Numbered from the stretch's first letter, positions 34,805 through 43,547 are shown. The stretch is DNA of 64,000 nt from Hymenobacter sp. YIM 151500-1 (GCF_025979885.1 NZ_CP110139.1:496001-560000), one strand, 5' to 3'. A program made the numbers and translations. The notes: a model not told the origin generated them from the letters alone.

Positions 34805-35761
34805 ATGAAGAAGCTCACTTTTCTAGTAGGTGCCCTGCTCATGGCCGGAGTAGCCAGCGCCCAGATTACGGACCGCGCCGAGGCAGATAATGCTTCGTCG
34901 GTTACGCAAACAGGTAACCGCAACAACGCCTCCATTGAGCAGCTCGGCCAAGCCAACGATGCCGACATTGCGCAGAGCGGCGACGACAACCGCGCCACGC
35001 AGACCCAGCGCCAGACTACACCTGCTTTCGTGGCCGCCTCCAACCTGTCGTATATCGAGCAGGTTGGCAGCCGCAACACGGCTACCCAGTCCCAGGACGG
35101 CGACGCCAACTTTGCCGAGGCCATTCAGACGGGTAACGACAACGTAGCAACCCAGACCCAGAAGAATACCACCCTGCCCCCAGCCTTTTTCAACGAGGCC
35201 TACGTGCAGCAGGCCGGCAACCGCAACACCGCCGTGCAGGACCAGGACGGCGACGGCAACGTGGCTTCTACCCTGCAGGAAGGCAACGACAACCGGGCCA
35301 CGCAAACCCAGCGCTCAGTGGCTTTCTTCGGTAGCACCGCCTTCATCGAGCAGTTCGGCAACCGCAACCAAGCCACGCAGACCCAGGAAGGCAACGTGTC
35401 CAACCTGGCCGGCACCTTTCAAACCGGCGACGATAACCGGGCTACCGTTTCTCAGAATGGCTTTGCCAACCTGGGTGTGCAGGAACAGATCGGCAACCGC
35501 AACCGAGCAACAATTGACCAGCGCGGCAGCCTGAACACGGCCGGGCAGTTCCAGACCGGCAACGACAACTCCGCCAGTATCAGTCAGAATACCGACGAGA
35601 ACTACGCCGTTCAGACGCAGCAAGGCAACGGCAACGTGGCCGAAACCATTCAGGGACAAACCAACGCCGTTGGGGTAGGGGCAACTACCGGTCTGCAATG
35701 GAATGAAATAACCCAGACGGGCAATAACAACGCCGCCCACGTGCGGCAAGACCGTCCGTAA
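34805..35761 (+). CDS. Curlin-repeat amyloid subunit (CsgA-like)
   Basis: 318 residues with a signal peptide (MKKLTFLVGALLMAGVASA, cut near QI-TD). The mature protein is a string of about 14-15 curlin repeats of the type Q-x-G-N-x-N-x-A-x-x-x-Q (TQTGNRNNASIEQLGQAND, GDDNRATQTQ, QTGNDNVATQ and so on). Gln and Asn recur at the stacking positions of curli beta-helices. E. coli CsgA is about 151 residues with five repeats, so this subunit is roughly three times as repetitive. Some units are separated by short Phe/Ala-rich inserts (TTPAFVAASNLSY, TTLPPAFFNEAY). It should be secreted through CsgG and polymerise into amyloid fibres. Confidence 0.92.
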   Translation: MKKLTFLVGALLMAGVASAQITDRAEADNASSVTQTGNRNNASIEQLGQANDADIAQSGDDNRATQTQRQTTPAFVAASNLSYIEQVGSRNTATQSQDGDANFAEAIQTGNDNVATQTQKNTTLPPAFFNEAYVQQAGNRNTAVQDQDGDGNVASTLQEGNDNRATQTQRSVAFFGSTAFIEQFGNRNQATQTQEGNVSNLAGTFQTGDDNRATVSQNGFANLGVQEQIGNRNRATIDQRGSLNTAGQFQTGNDNSASISQNTDENYAVQTQQGNGNVAETIQGQTNAVGVGATTGLQWNEITQTGNNNAAHVRQDRP

Positions 35762-35768
35762 GCCTGGG

Positions 35769-35804
35769 GCCCTGCCGCCCGGCAGCCTAGCCGCGGGGCA
35801 GGGC
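35769..35804 (+). terminator. Hairpin between the two curlin genes (possible attenuator)
   Basis: GCCCTGCC (35769-35776) pairs with GGCAGGGC (35797-35804). There is no T-run. It could reduce read-through or protect the upstream message end, giving more of the first curlin than the second. This is a prediction from position only. Confidence 0.35.
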
Positions 35805-35832
35805 GTGTAGCGTACCAGTAGTTTTTCTTTCT

Positions 35833-36456
35833 GTGAAAAGGCCGCTTCTTATGAATTCGTTGTTTCGTTTGTTGCTGCTGCTCATGGTAGTGGTGGGCGC
35901 CGGCCCCCAGCACCTACTGGCGCAGCAGGCCGACCAAGACGAGGCCACCGAGCCAGCGGATGCTCCCGGCCTGGTGCAGCGCCTCAGCAGCCAAGCCGAC
36001 ACGCGGGAACTGCTGCTGCCCACCGGCTCCGGGCTGCGTAACCAGGCCGTGCTGCTTCAGCAAGGCGCCAACAACCGCGCCGAGGCCAGCCAGATTGCCA
36101 CTGCCGGCAACTTGCAGAACCTGGTGCAGCTGCAGCAGGTGGGGGTGGCCAATGTGCTGGAGTTGGAGCAGCGTGGCAACGGCCTAGTGCAGACCGTGGA
36201 GCAGCGCGGCAACCAGAACCAGGTGAGCAGCCGCATGCAAGGCACTGCGGTTGAGTCTGCCATTCGGCAGCACGGCGACCTGAACTCGGTTAGCCAGGAC
36301 CTGAACGTGGACCAGCGCCAGTATGTAATTGAGCAGCTGGGCAACCGCAATGAGCTGGTCCAGCGCGAAAACGGCGCCGACACGCCCGTTGGCTACGAAG
36401 TACGCATGACCGGCAACATGCGGGTGGTTATCGAACATGGTCCGGCCCGGCCCTAG
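35833..36456 (+). CDS. Second curlin-repeat protein (CsgB-like candidate nucleator)
   Basis: 207 residues if GTG at 35833 is used (MKRPLLMNSLFRLLLLLM); an in-frame ATG at 35851 would give 201. The GTG form has the basic residues expected of a signal peptide. A charged segment (QADQDEATEPADAPGLVQRL) is followed by curlin-like repeats at about 66-185: LLQQGANNRAEASQ, GNLQNLVQLQQVGVAN, LEQRGNGLVQTVEQRGNQNQ and VIEQLGNRNELVQREN. They are fewer and less regular than in the first curlin. Order and divergence fit a minor subunit or nucleator like E. coli CsgB, but that role is inferred. Confidence 0.8.
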   Translation: MKRPLLMNSLFRLLLLLMVVVGAGPQHLLAQQADQDEATEPADAPGLVQRLSSQADTRELLLPTGSGLRNQAVLLQQGANNRAEASQIATAGNLQNLVQLQQVGVANVLELEQRGNGLVQTVEQRGNQNQVSSRMQGTAVESAIRQHGDLNSVSQDLNVDQRQYVIEQLGNRNELVQRENGADTPVGYEVRMTGNMRVVIEHGPARP

Positions 36457-36487
36457 GTAGCCTGGGCTCCGAACTGCACCCTGAAGT

Positions 36488-36520
36488 AGGGCAGCTACCG
36501 ACACGGTGGCTGCCCTATTT
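36488..36520 (+). terminator. Terminator after the second curlin gene
   Basis: AGGGCAGCTACC (36488-36499) pairs with GGTGGCTGCCCT (36505-36516, one G-T pair), followed by ATTT. It lies 31 bp after the stop. Confidence 0.65.
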
Positions 36521-36679
36521 CGGTAAGGAGGCCAGCTACTACACGTGGCATGTTGTATTTTTTTAGTTTATTCCTGTAGTTTTTAATGCAAAGTTGAGCG
36601 GCGTATCTTCGCCTCTCCATGTTATTTCCTGGCCCGCAGAAGGCTTGCTCTCCAATCTTGCTTCTTCATTTCTCTCCTT

Positions 36680-38209
36680 ATGTCCTGTTATGTTACCCGG
36701 CTGCGGGTCGCCTGGGTTTTGTGGCTGCTGTGCGCAGGTTTCTGCTCCTCGTGTGAGGAAGACACCGTTGACCCCGTGCGCTTTGGGCGGGTAGAAGGGC
36801 AAGTGCTGGATGCCCGCACCAATCAACCCCTCGCCAACACGGCCATTACCACTAACCCGGCCACCAGCTCTTTTGTCACCGACGCTCAGGGCAAGTTCAG
36901 CATTGCGCAAGCCCCCGAAGGCCGCGTTGCCATTACGGCCAAGCGCGCCGACTACCGGCAGGAAACGGCTAACGTCACCATCACGGAAGGCCAAACCGCC
37001 ATGGTTACGGTATTGCTGGAACGCTCTAACGCGGCAACCACGCCTCCCACGCCCATCCGCCCAAACCCGGCCGACAAAGCCACCAACCAGCCTACCGACC
37101 TGCGCCTGACCTGGAGTCGGGGCCCCTTACCCAGCCGCACCGACACCGTGCGCTACGACGTGGTGCTCTACGAGAGCAACTCCACCGACCGCCGCCAGCT
37201 GCTAACCAATGCCAAAGACACTACCGTGCAGGTGTCGGGCCTGAAGTTCAACACCACGTACTACTGGCAGGTAACGGCCCGGACCGCCTCGGGCGGCACC
37301 GCCCGCGCCGACATCTGGAGCTTCCAGACTCGTCCCATGCCCGACAACCGCTTCCTGCTGGTGCGCGAAGAAAACGGCAACACCGACATCTATTCCTCCG
37401 ACGAAGCCGGCACCAATCTGCGGCGCCTCACCACCTCGCCATTCATCGAAACTGCCCCGCAGCTCAACCCCAACCGCGACCGGATAGCCTACACCTCCAA
37501 CGCCACCGGCCTGTTCCAGCTATACACCATGAACCGCGACGGCACCGACGCCCGCCAGATTTCGGTGCTGCCCGTGGATGGCTACTTCAACCAGGGCATC
37601 GGCTTCCGTTGGTCGCCGGATGGGGCCCACCTGATTTACAGCAGCTACAACAAGCTCTACCGCATCAACCGCGACGGTACCGGCCTCATTACCCTGGCCA
37701 CCGCCCCCGCCGACCGCCACTTCCGCGAGTGCGACTGGACGGCCCAGGGCAACCGCATCGTGGTGCAGACCATCGGCATCAACCCCTACGATGCCGAGCT
37801 GTACCTGCTGAATGCCGATGGCTCCGGAATGACGCAGCTGGTCGGTAACCTGCCCGGCCGGCTGGATTCGCCCTCCTTCAGCATCGACGGCCGCCGGGTG
37901 GTGTACACCCGCGACGTGGATGGCTTCAACGACGTCGGCGGGCGCCAGCTGAACGCCCATATCTTCACGCAGAACCTTGACGGCACCGGCCTGGTGGATG
38001 TTTCAGCGGGCCCAAGCACCACGGGGGTAGGAGGGAAGCCGCTGGGCTTCAATGACGTGGCGCCCCGCTACTCTCCCGATGGAGCCAAAATCATCTTCGT
38101 GCAAGTAAACAACGTGCCCGGCTCCACCCCCGACATCTACACGGCGGAGCTGAACGGCAGTGCCCGCACCCGCTTGTTTCAAAACGGAACTCGGCCGGAC
38201 TGGCGCTGA
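36680..38209 (+). CDS. Lipoprotein with carboxypeptidase-regulatory, FN3-like and PD40 beta-propeller domains
   Basis: 509 residues. A hydrophobic N-terminus leads to a cysteine-rich lipoprotein end (LLCAGFCSSCEEDT; Cys25 is the likely lipid site). A carboxypeptidase-regulatory-like fold covers about 36-112 (GRVEGQVLDARTNQPLANT). An FN3-like domain at about 120-215 follows (LRLTWSRGPLPSR ... TTYYWQVTARTASGG). A TolB-like PD40 propeller fills 220-509 (NTDIYSSDEAGTNLRRLT, LYTMNRDGTDARQI, LYRINRDGTGLITL, LYLLNADGSGMTQL). It is the next gene after the curlins on the same strand, with its own upstream AT-rich motif. A role as surface or outer-membrane partner of the fibres is inference from position. 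Confidence 0.8.
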   Translation: MSCYVTRLRVAWVLWLLCAGFCSSCEEDTVDPVRFGRVEGQVLDARTNQPLANTAITTNPATSSFVTDAQGKFSIAQAPEGRVAITAKRADYRQETANVTITEGQTAMVTVLLERSNAATTPPTPIRPNPADKATNQPTDLRLTWSRGPLPSRTDTVRYDVVLYESNSTDRRQLLTNAKDTTVQVSGLKFNTTYYWQVTARTASGGTARADIWSFQTRPMPDNRFLLVREENGNTDIYSSDEAGTNLRRLTTSPFIETAPQLNPNRDRIAYTSNATGLFQLYTMNRDGTDARQISVLPVDGYFNQGIGFRWSPDGAHLIYSSYNKLYRINRDGTGLITLATAPADRHFRECDWTAQGNRIVVQTIGINPYDAELYLLNADGSGMTQLVGNLPGRLDSPSFSIDGRRVVYTRDVDGFNDVGGRQLNAHIFTQNLDGTGLVDVSAGPSTTGVGGKPLGFNDVAPRYSPDGAKIIFVQVNNVPGSTPDIYTAELNGSARTRLFQNGTRPDWR

Positions 38210-38763
38210 TACTAACGGCCTCGCTCACAACGTACGCCCTTATCCCCGCAAGGCTTGCGGGTGAGGGCGCACAGCCTTGTAAAGCAGCCGCACAAGCATC
38301 GTTTGGTGAACGGCTTGGCACCATAAAGGCAATTAAGCGGCGCGTCGCTACACTGGTCTGGCACCCCGACAAACAACGCAAATAGCCTCTAAGCGGGATT
38401 GGAATAGTGGTTATGCAAGGACGGCGCCGTAATATTGCGGCGCCGTAGAGCAGCTATGCGCAACAGCTCAAGGCAGTCAGATCGTTGTTTGGGGAATACT
38501 TTTTTGTTTTCATAAAACACTATATAATAAGTTGTTAATAACGGGCTTTGGCATGATATGTGACACTATACTGACCCTTTTGACTCCCTACACATGAGTC
38601 TTGTATAAGTATATCAGCATGTAGAAAAAATTATAATCCATTTGTGCTTGTTTTCCGTACCTGTCCCTGGTACACTACGGGTGCAATACCTTGAATAAGA
38701 AGCGTAAGTGAAGCCAAGCAGCCTTTCCAGTCATCTTTCTGTAAACCCATTTTTTCCATACTC
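38210..38763. other. Intergenic region upstream of the T9SS surface-protein gene
   Basis: There is no gene in 554 bases. A hairpin GCCCT...CCCCGCAAG / CTTGCGGG...AGGGC is at 38236-38268. A second, ACGGCGCCG (38421-38429) with CGGCGCCGT (38438-38446), surrounds TAATATTG. The part after about 38490 is AT-rich and should hold the promoter, but no exact -33/-7 match was found. Confidence 0.5.
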
Positions 38764-41700
38764 ATGAAAAACTCATACTTGCCGGCCACCAGTCAAGGTT
38801 TCCGACCTTGGCTGTTAGCGGTTTTCTTATGGACCTTATTGGGACCTGTAGTTAGCTTCGGCCAAACCTTCAGCGAAGGCATGGGCAATACTGCGCTGTC
38901 GCGGGAATCCATCGGCTCCTATTATGGGCGCGGTGGCTTCGACAATGATACGGAGCGGGGCTTTGTATACTCGGGCACAGCTGTGCTGGCGAGCAGCACC
39001 ACGGCCGTTTCTACCGGCCTTTATCCTGGGGCTTCGGGTGGTAACACTATCTTCTTCGGTCCTGCTTTCCAGAGCGGCAACAGCGGCCCGACGCTGCCGG
39101 ATAACCCGCCCTACACCTTCCAGATTGCCAACATCAACACGGCAGCGCTGACTTCGCCCGAGCTGACGTTTGGCTTGTATGCTCCGGCTGGCTCTGCCAT
39201 TGCCACGCTCAACGCCCAGTTTACGGTGGAGTTCAGCGCCGATGGCACCAACTACTCGCCGGCCAGCTACGTGGCAGTAACGTCGAACACGACGCCGGTG
39301 CCCAACCCCAACACGGGCAACTTCACGTTCAATCAGTATCGGATTACCTCTACCATTCCGCTGGTAAACAACCTGCGGGTGCGGTTTACGCGTACGGCCG
39401 GTAACACCATCCAGTACCGCCTCGACGACGTGGCCCTGACGGCAGCGGCCGCTCCTACTATCAATGTGTCGCCCACGACGCTGATTTTCAACAATACCGG
39501 CACGGGTACCCAGAGCGCCCCGCAAACTGTTACGGTAAGCGGCCAGAACCTGACCAGCAGCGTTGTGGTAACAGCGCCGAGCGGCTACCTGATTCGTACG
39601 GGCAGCAATGCCTACGGCTCTTCGCTCACCTTGCCCGCTAGCGGCGGCTCTGTGGCCTCTACCGTTATCGAAGTGGTGTTTGCCCCGACGGCCGCTCAGA
39701 CCTTCAACGGTGCCATTACCTTCACCAGCAATAGTGCCCAAACCCGCACCGTGGCCGTTTCCGGCACGGGCGTGGCCCCGGCTCCCGTACTGACAGTGTC
39801 GCCGACGGTGCTACCCGACTTTGGTACCGTACAGGTAAGCCAAAGCTCGGCTCCCCAGTCCTTCACGGTATCGGGCAGCAACCTCTCCAACCCCGTTGTG
39901 GTAACTCCGCCCACGGGCTTCCAGATTCGGCAGGGCACCAACAACTTCAGCACGGCTCCTATTACGCTAACGCCCACGAACGGCACGCTGGGCGCTACTT
40001 CTATCGACGTGCGCTTCGTGCCCACCCAGCCCGGTACGTATCAGGACCAGGTGCTGGTAACGTCAGGTGGCGCTCAGACGGCTGGTGTGGATGTGAGTGG
40101 CACGGCCACGCCTCCGCCCTCGGGTCCGTTCATTGTGGCCTCGCCCACAACGCTGGACTTCGGCACCATTTCGGGTAGTGGCTCTGGCGCTCCTCAAACG
40201 CTGTCTTTCCAAATCAATGCTGGTAACCTCACGGCGCCGCTGGTCCTGACCGGTTCGAGCAACAACATCAGGTTCCGGGATGCCACCAGTGGCGGCAGCT
40301 TCACGAATGGTCCGCTGGTCATCAACCCCACTGGCGGTACGGTTTCGCAGCGCGTGATTGAGGTGCAGCTGGTTGGGCCGGTGCCGGCCGGTGCCTTCGC
40401 GGGTAATATCACGGCTACCAGCTCGGGCGGTACTCAGCAAACCACGGCTAATCCGGTGGTAATCAATATCACGGCCAACAACTCCATCGGCGGCAACTCG
40501 GTAATCAACACCACGGGTACGTTGCAGCAGTTCTCCACTGTGCCTGGTGTGCCTTCGGCTGCGCAGTCCTATCAGCTGGGGGCTTCCAATCTGGTGCAAG
40601 ACGTAACGGTTACGGCGCCGCAGTACTTCCAGGTGTCGCTGGACCCGAACTTTACGGGTCTTACCACTACGGGTAACAGCATTATCGTAGCCCGCAATGC
40701 CGGTAACGACATCAACCCGAGCGTGACGGTGTACATCCGCTTTGTGCCGCCGTCGGCCCTGACGTCTTCCTCGCTGATTATCAACTCGAGCAGCCCGGCC
40801 GTATCCCAGGGTATTTCGGTGTCGGGTACCAGTGAGCCGCAGATTCAGATTCTGAACGCCTTCCAGCCGACGGAGCTGACGGTTATTAATACGCTGTCGG
40901 CTACGCAGACGCTGAACATCAATGCTGAGCGGGTGCGGGTGCCCATTACCATCTCGTATGCTCAGGCCAATAACCCGCTCAACCCCTCGCAAACACCACA
41001 GTTCGAGCTGTCGACCGATAACGTCAACTTCTCGACCTCGGTGACGCTGACGCCAAACCAGGGCACGTACTCGATTAACCAGCCAGTCTACGTGCGGTAC
41101 CGGCCAACCTATCTGGGCAATGCTCAGGCAACCCTGCAATTCCAGAGCAACGACTTCTCTAACCAAGGCATACAAGCCTTCAGCAACAACAACCTGCTGT
41201 CGGGCCGATCTTTGGACGTAGAACCCACGCAGCGCAGCACCGCTACGGTTTCGCGCAGTGGCAACACGGCGACGGTACAATTCAGCCTGCCGCCTAACTA
41301 CGCCGCTGCCGGGTTTGGTGAAGGCCGGGTGATTGTAGTAAGTACTTCTGCTCAGCTGCCTGCCAGCAGCCAGCCTGCCGACGGCCGGACCTACAACACC
41401 GGCAACCAGACCTTCGGCCAGGGTGACCAGATTGCGCCGGGTTATTACGTGGTGTACTCGGGCGCTAACATTCAGATTACCATTGATGGCCTGAATCCGG
41501 CGACGACGTACTACTTCTACACGTTCGAGTTCAACAACATTGATAACAGCTTCAACATCAGCGTGCCGGATGCTACCAACTATCTGCAGCCACCGGTACC
41601 AAACCTGATTCCCGGCATCGAAGCTCCGGGTAATCCTCCGCTGCCGGTGTCGCTGGTGGCTTTCTCGGCCAAGCTGCGCAACAAGCGGGTGGAGCTGAAC

Positions 41701-42168
41701 TGGGAAACTGCTTCGGAGCTGAACAATAAAGGCTTTGAGGTGCAGCGCAGCCGCGACGGCCGCACCTTTGAAACCATTCTGACCCGTGAGGGCAAGGGCA
41801 CTACCTCGGTGCGCACGTCGTACGAGGCAGTAGACAATGCACCGCTGGCTGGTACTTCTTACTACCGCCTGAAGCAGGTTGACGTGAATGGCAAGTCGGA
41901 GTTTTCGGCTCCGGTAAGTATCGCCAACCTGACGGCTGGTGAGCTGAAGCTGTATCCCAACCCGGTGCATGAGCAGCTCACCATTGAAGTTCCGGGCTCG
42001 GCTGCCGGTGTGCAGGTGCAGATTACCGACATGACCGGCCGCGTTATCCGCAAGCAAGTGCTGGATGCCACCGGCCGGGTAAGCATGAGTGAGCTGCAAG
42101 CCGGCTCCTACCTGATTACGGTAGGTGAGGGAGCCAGCCAAGTAACCCGCCGCGTCATCAAGGACTAA
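38764..42168 (+). CDS. Large repetitive surface protein with choice-of-anchor-D/ASPM-like domains, T9SS cargo
   Basis: 1134 residues with a signal peptide (MKNSYLPATSQGFRPWLLAV, cut near FGQ-TF). The N-terminal 230 residues are a jelly-roll-like domain (FFGPAFQSGNSGPTLPDN; VEFSADGTNYSPASY; RVRFTRTAGNTIQYRLDDVA). Four to five Ig-like repeats follow (INVSPTTLIFNNTGTGTQ, then LTVSPTVLPDFGTVQVS, then IVASPTTLDFGTISG), of the SPD-2/HYDIN-like or choice-of-anchor-D type. A GVEAPGNPPLPVSLVAF-like segment near 955 opens the usual extended C-terminus (VALVAFSA-type), ending in a T9SS sorting domain (LKLYPNPVHEQLTIEV to RRVIKD). Its base composition is a little less GC-rich than the surrounding genes. 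It is probably an adhesin or scaffold, and no enzyme motif is seen. Confidence 0.82.
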   Translation: MKNSYLPATSQGFRPWLLAVFLWTLLGPVVSFGQTFSEGMGNTALSRESIGSYYGRGGFDNDTERGFVYSGTAVLASSTTAVSTGLYPGASGGNTIFFGPAFQSGNSGPTLPDNPPYTFQIANINTAALTSPELTFGLYAPAGSAIATLNAQFTVEFSADGTNYSPASYVAVTSNTTPVPNPNTGNFTFNQYRITSTIPLVNNLRVRFTRTAGNTIQYRLDDVALTAAAAPTINVSPTTLIFNNTGTGTQSAPQTVTVSGQNLTSSVVVTAPSGYLIRTGSNAYGSSLTLPASGGSVASTVIEVVFAPTAAQTFNGAITFTSNSAQTRTVAVSGTGVAPAPVLTVSPTVLPDFGTVQVSQSSAPQSFTVSGSNLSNPVVVTPPTGFQIRQGTNNFSTAPITLTPTNGTLGATSIDVRFVPTQPGTYQDQVLVTSGGAQTAGVDVSGTATPPPSGPFIVASPTTLDFGTISGSGSGAPQTLSFQINAGNLTAPLVLTGSSNNIRFRDATSGGSFTNGPLVINPTGGTVSQRVIEVQLVGPVPAGAFAGNITATSSGGTQQTTANPVVINITANNSIGGNSVINTTGTLQQFSTVPGVPSAAQSYQLGASNLVQDVTVTAPQYFQVSLDPNFTGLTTTGNSIIVARNAGNDINPSVTVYIRFVPPSALTSSSLIINSSSPAVSQGISVSGTSEPQIQILNAFQPTELTVINTLSATQTLNINAERVRVPITISYAQANNPLNPSQTPQFELSTDNVNFSTSVTLTPNQGTYSINQPVYVRYRPTYLGNAQATLQFQSNDFSNQGIQAFSNNNLLSGRSLDVEPTQRSTATVSRSGNTATVQFSLPPNYAAAGFGEGRVIVVSTSAQLPASSQPADGRTYNTGNQTFGQGDQIAPGYYVVYSGANIQITIDGLNPATTYYFYTFEFNNIDNSFNISVPDATNYLQPPVPNLIPGIEAPGNPPLPVSLVAFSAKLRNKRVELNWETASELNNKGFEVQRSRDGRTFETILTREGKGTTSVRTSYEAVDNAPLAGTSYYRLKQVDVNGKSEFSAPVSIANLTAGELKLYPNPVHEQLTIEVPGSAAGVQVQITDMTGRVIRKQVLDATGRVSMSELQAGSYLITVGEGASQVTRRVIKD

Positions 42169-42190
42169 TCGGAATTTGGTTCTGTCGTTA

Positions 42191-42224
42191 AAAGAGCTGC
42201 CTCACCTGAGGCAGCTCTTTTTTT
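42191..42224 (+). terminator. Terminator of the large surface-protein gene
   Basis: AAAGAGCTGCCTCA (42191-42204) pairs with TGAGGCAGCTCTTT (42207-42220), followed by a T-run. It is 22 bp after the stop codon. Confidence 0.9.
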
Positions 42225-42567
42225 GTGCTTTGGTGCTGAGCACCTATGAAAACAGGAATGACGAAGCCACCTGCATAATTGCACAGGGGCTGGCACATAG
42301 ATCAGATAGTATGGCCCCTGCTTTGTGGCAGTTTTAGAACAATGTAGCGACGCAAACCGCAGGTCAACGTAGCTAAGGGTTACAGCTCTATATCGTCCCC
42401 GAGGCCTTATAACACCACATTACTACTGCTCACTCTTTACTTAACATTGATGCCAAAGAGCGTCTTATCTTGATTACCAAGCCTACTATAACCTTCTTGG
42501 GACTTAATTTGATTGGTTGACTCTACTATTGACAAATTGGTCACAGGGAGCAGAAGCGCACTGCAAA
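42225..42567. other. Gene-free stretch between convergent units
   Basis: These 343 bases lie between two terminators. Nothing recognisable was seen in them. Confidence 0.6.
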
Positions 42568-42600
42568 CAAAAAAGGTCTTCCATTCGGAAGACCTTTTTT
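42568..42600 (-). terminator. Terminator of the isc unit
   Basis: AAAAGGTCTTCC (42571-42582) pairs with GGAAGACCTTTT (42587-42598), with A- and T-runs on both sides. It is positioned to end the minus-strand iscS-U-A transcript, 31 bp after the iscA stop. Confidence 0.9.
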
Positions 42601-42630
42601 GGTGAGATGTAATAGCGCCGGTGCTGGTAG

Positions 42631-42957
42631 CTACACCGAGAAACTCTCGCCGCAGCCGCAGGTACGGGAGGCATTCGGATTGTCGAAATAGAAGCCTTTG
42701 CCATTGAGACCATCGGAGAAATCGAGCTGGGTGCCAGCCAGGTAGAGGAAACTCTTCATATCGACTACCACCCGTACACCTTTATCCTCGAATTCTTGGT
42801 CCATGGGCTTTACCTCGTTGTCGAAGTCCAGCTTATAGCTCAGGCCCGAGCAGCCGCCGCCGGCCACCGAGGCCCGCAACCGGTAGGTAGGATCCAGCTC
42901 GGCGTCCTGCATGAGCTTTTCAATCTTCTCCTTGGCTTTATCCGAAACGGTAATCAT
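42631..42957 (-). CDS. IscA/SufA/ErpA-type iron-sulfur carrier protein
   Basis: 108 residues. ATG at 42957 (MITVSDKAKEKIEKLMQDAE) is chosen because it matches the family start; longer in-frame residues carry no conserved sequence. The three conserved cysteines are Cys36 (AGGGCSGLSY), Cys100 and Cys102 (SRTCGCGESF). A-type carriers bind Fe-S clusters or iron and pass them to target proteins. It is the last gene of a minus-strand unit iscS-iscU-(136-residue unknown)-this gene. Which of the names IscA, SufA or ErpA is best cannot be decided from sequence alone. Confidence 0.93.
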   Translation of the reverse strand: MITVSDKAKEKIEKLMQDAELDPTYRLRASVAGGGCSGLSYKLDFDNEVKPMDQEFEDKGVRVVVDMKSFLYLAGTQLDFSDGLNGKGFYFDNPNASRTCGCGESFSV

Positions 42958-43051
42958 ACGCGTAAGAACGGCGTACAGCCGCCCGTTAGTTGGTTCATAA
43001 GTGAGAGGACGCAAGCTGAGCTACTACCCGCAAGCAGCACGATGAGCCGCT

Positions 43052-43462
43052 TTAGGAACTTGGATTCAGTACGACGCTGAAAACCGTGATGGTGTTCAGG
43101 TCGCGGCCGTAGTACAGCTTGTCGAGAGCTTCGTACACGTTGTGGGCCCGGAAGTAAGAGGTTTGCAACTCCTTTTCGCCGCGGGCTCGCCACTGAATGG
43201 TATACGAGCTTTCCTGGTCACGGTACTGCTGCACGTAGGCCAGCATCTTGCGCAGGGCATCCAGCCGGTCGTAACCCAGCTCGTAGCGAAACAGAAAGCT
43301 CTGGTGGTGACGCGGATTGACGGTAATCAGATCCAGCCGCACCTGGTTATCGAGCTGCCGGAACTCAAACAGCAGATTGCCCGGACCCATGCCCAGATGA
43401 TCTTCAATCTGCCGCTGAATCCGGGCACTCTCCACGTGTACGTCGGAGGAGGTGACGTCCAT
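43052..43462 (-). CDS. Conserved-looking protein of unknown function in the isc unit
   Basis: 136 residues from ATG at 43462 (MDVTSSDVHVESARIQRQIE). It has no signal peptide, no membrane segment and no cysteine motif, so it is probably not a cluster scaffold itself. It is rich in charged and aromatic residues (NLLFEFRQLDNQVRLDLITV; SSYTIQWRARGEKELQTSYF; NVYEALDKLYYGRDLNTITV). It lies between iscU and the A-type carrier on the same strand, with 85 and 94 bp gaps. I do not recognise the family. Its place suggests a role linked to Fe-S assembly or its regulation. The longer in-frame start at 43534 would run through an inverted repeat and is less likely. Confidence 0.75.
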   Translation of the reverse strand: MDVTSSDVHVESARIQRQIEDHLGMGPGNLLFEFRQLDNQVRLDLITVNPRHHQSFLFRYELGYDRLDALRKMLAYVQQYRDQESSYTIQWRARGEKELQTSYFRAHNVYEALDKLYYGRDLNTITVFSVVLNPSS

Positions 43463-43469
43463 GCTAGAG

Positions 43470-43543
43470 AAGTGAGATATGAGACATGAGAAGTTAGAAG
43501 CCAGACCCAGATAGTCTCGCCTCTCACTTCTCATATCTCACTT
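43470..43543. repeat. 15-bp inverted repeat between iscU and the 136-residue gene
   Basis: AAGTGAGATATGAGA (43470-43484) and its exact complement (43529-43543) flank 44 bases. A related AGGTGAGAAGTTAGAAG-type stretch with a partial inverse lies between iscS and iscU (43974-44046). They resemble dispersed intergenic hairpins and could tune relative expression within the unit. Confidence 0.7.
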
Positions 43544-43547
43544 CCAA

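Noticed and set aside
34805-35761. Tandem-repeat or CRISPR-like array at the curlin gene
   Set aside because: The periodicity is at protein level (curlin repeats) within one reading frame with a signal peptide; DNA repeats are degenerate and lack spacers.
40063-42141. Long minus-strand frame under the T9SS surface-protein gene (692 codons)
   Set aside because: Antisense of a repetitive Thr/Ser/Gly-rich coding region; such frames arise because of codon bias, and no family is recognisable.
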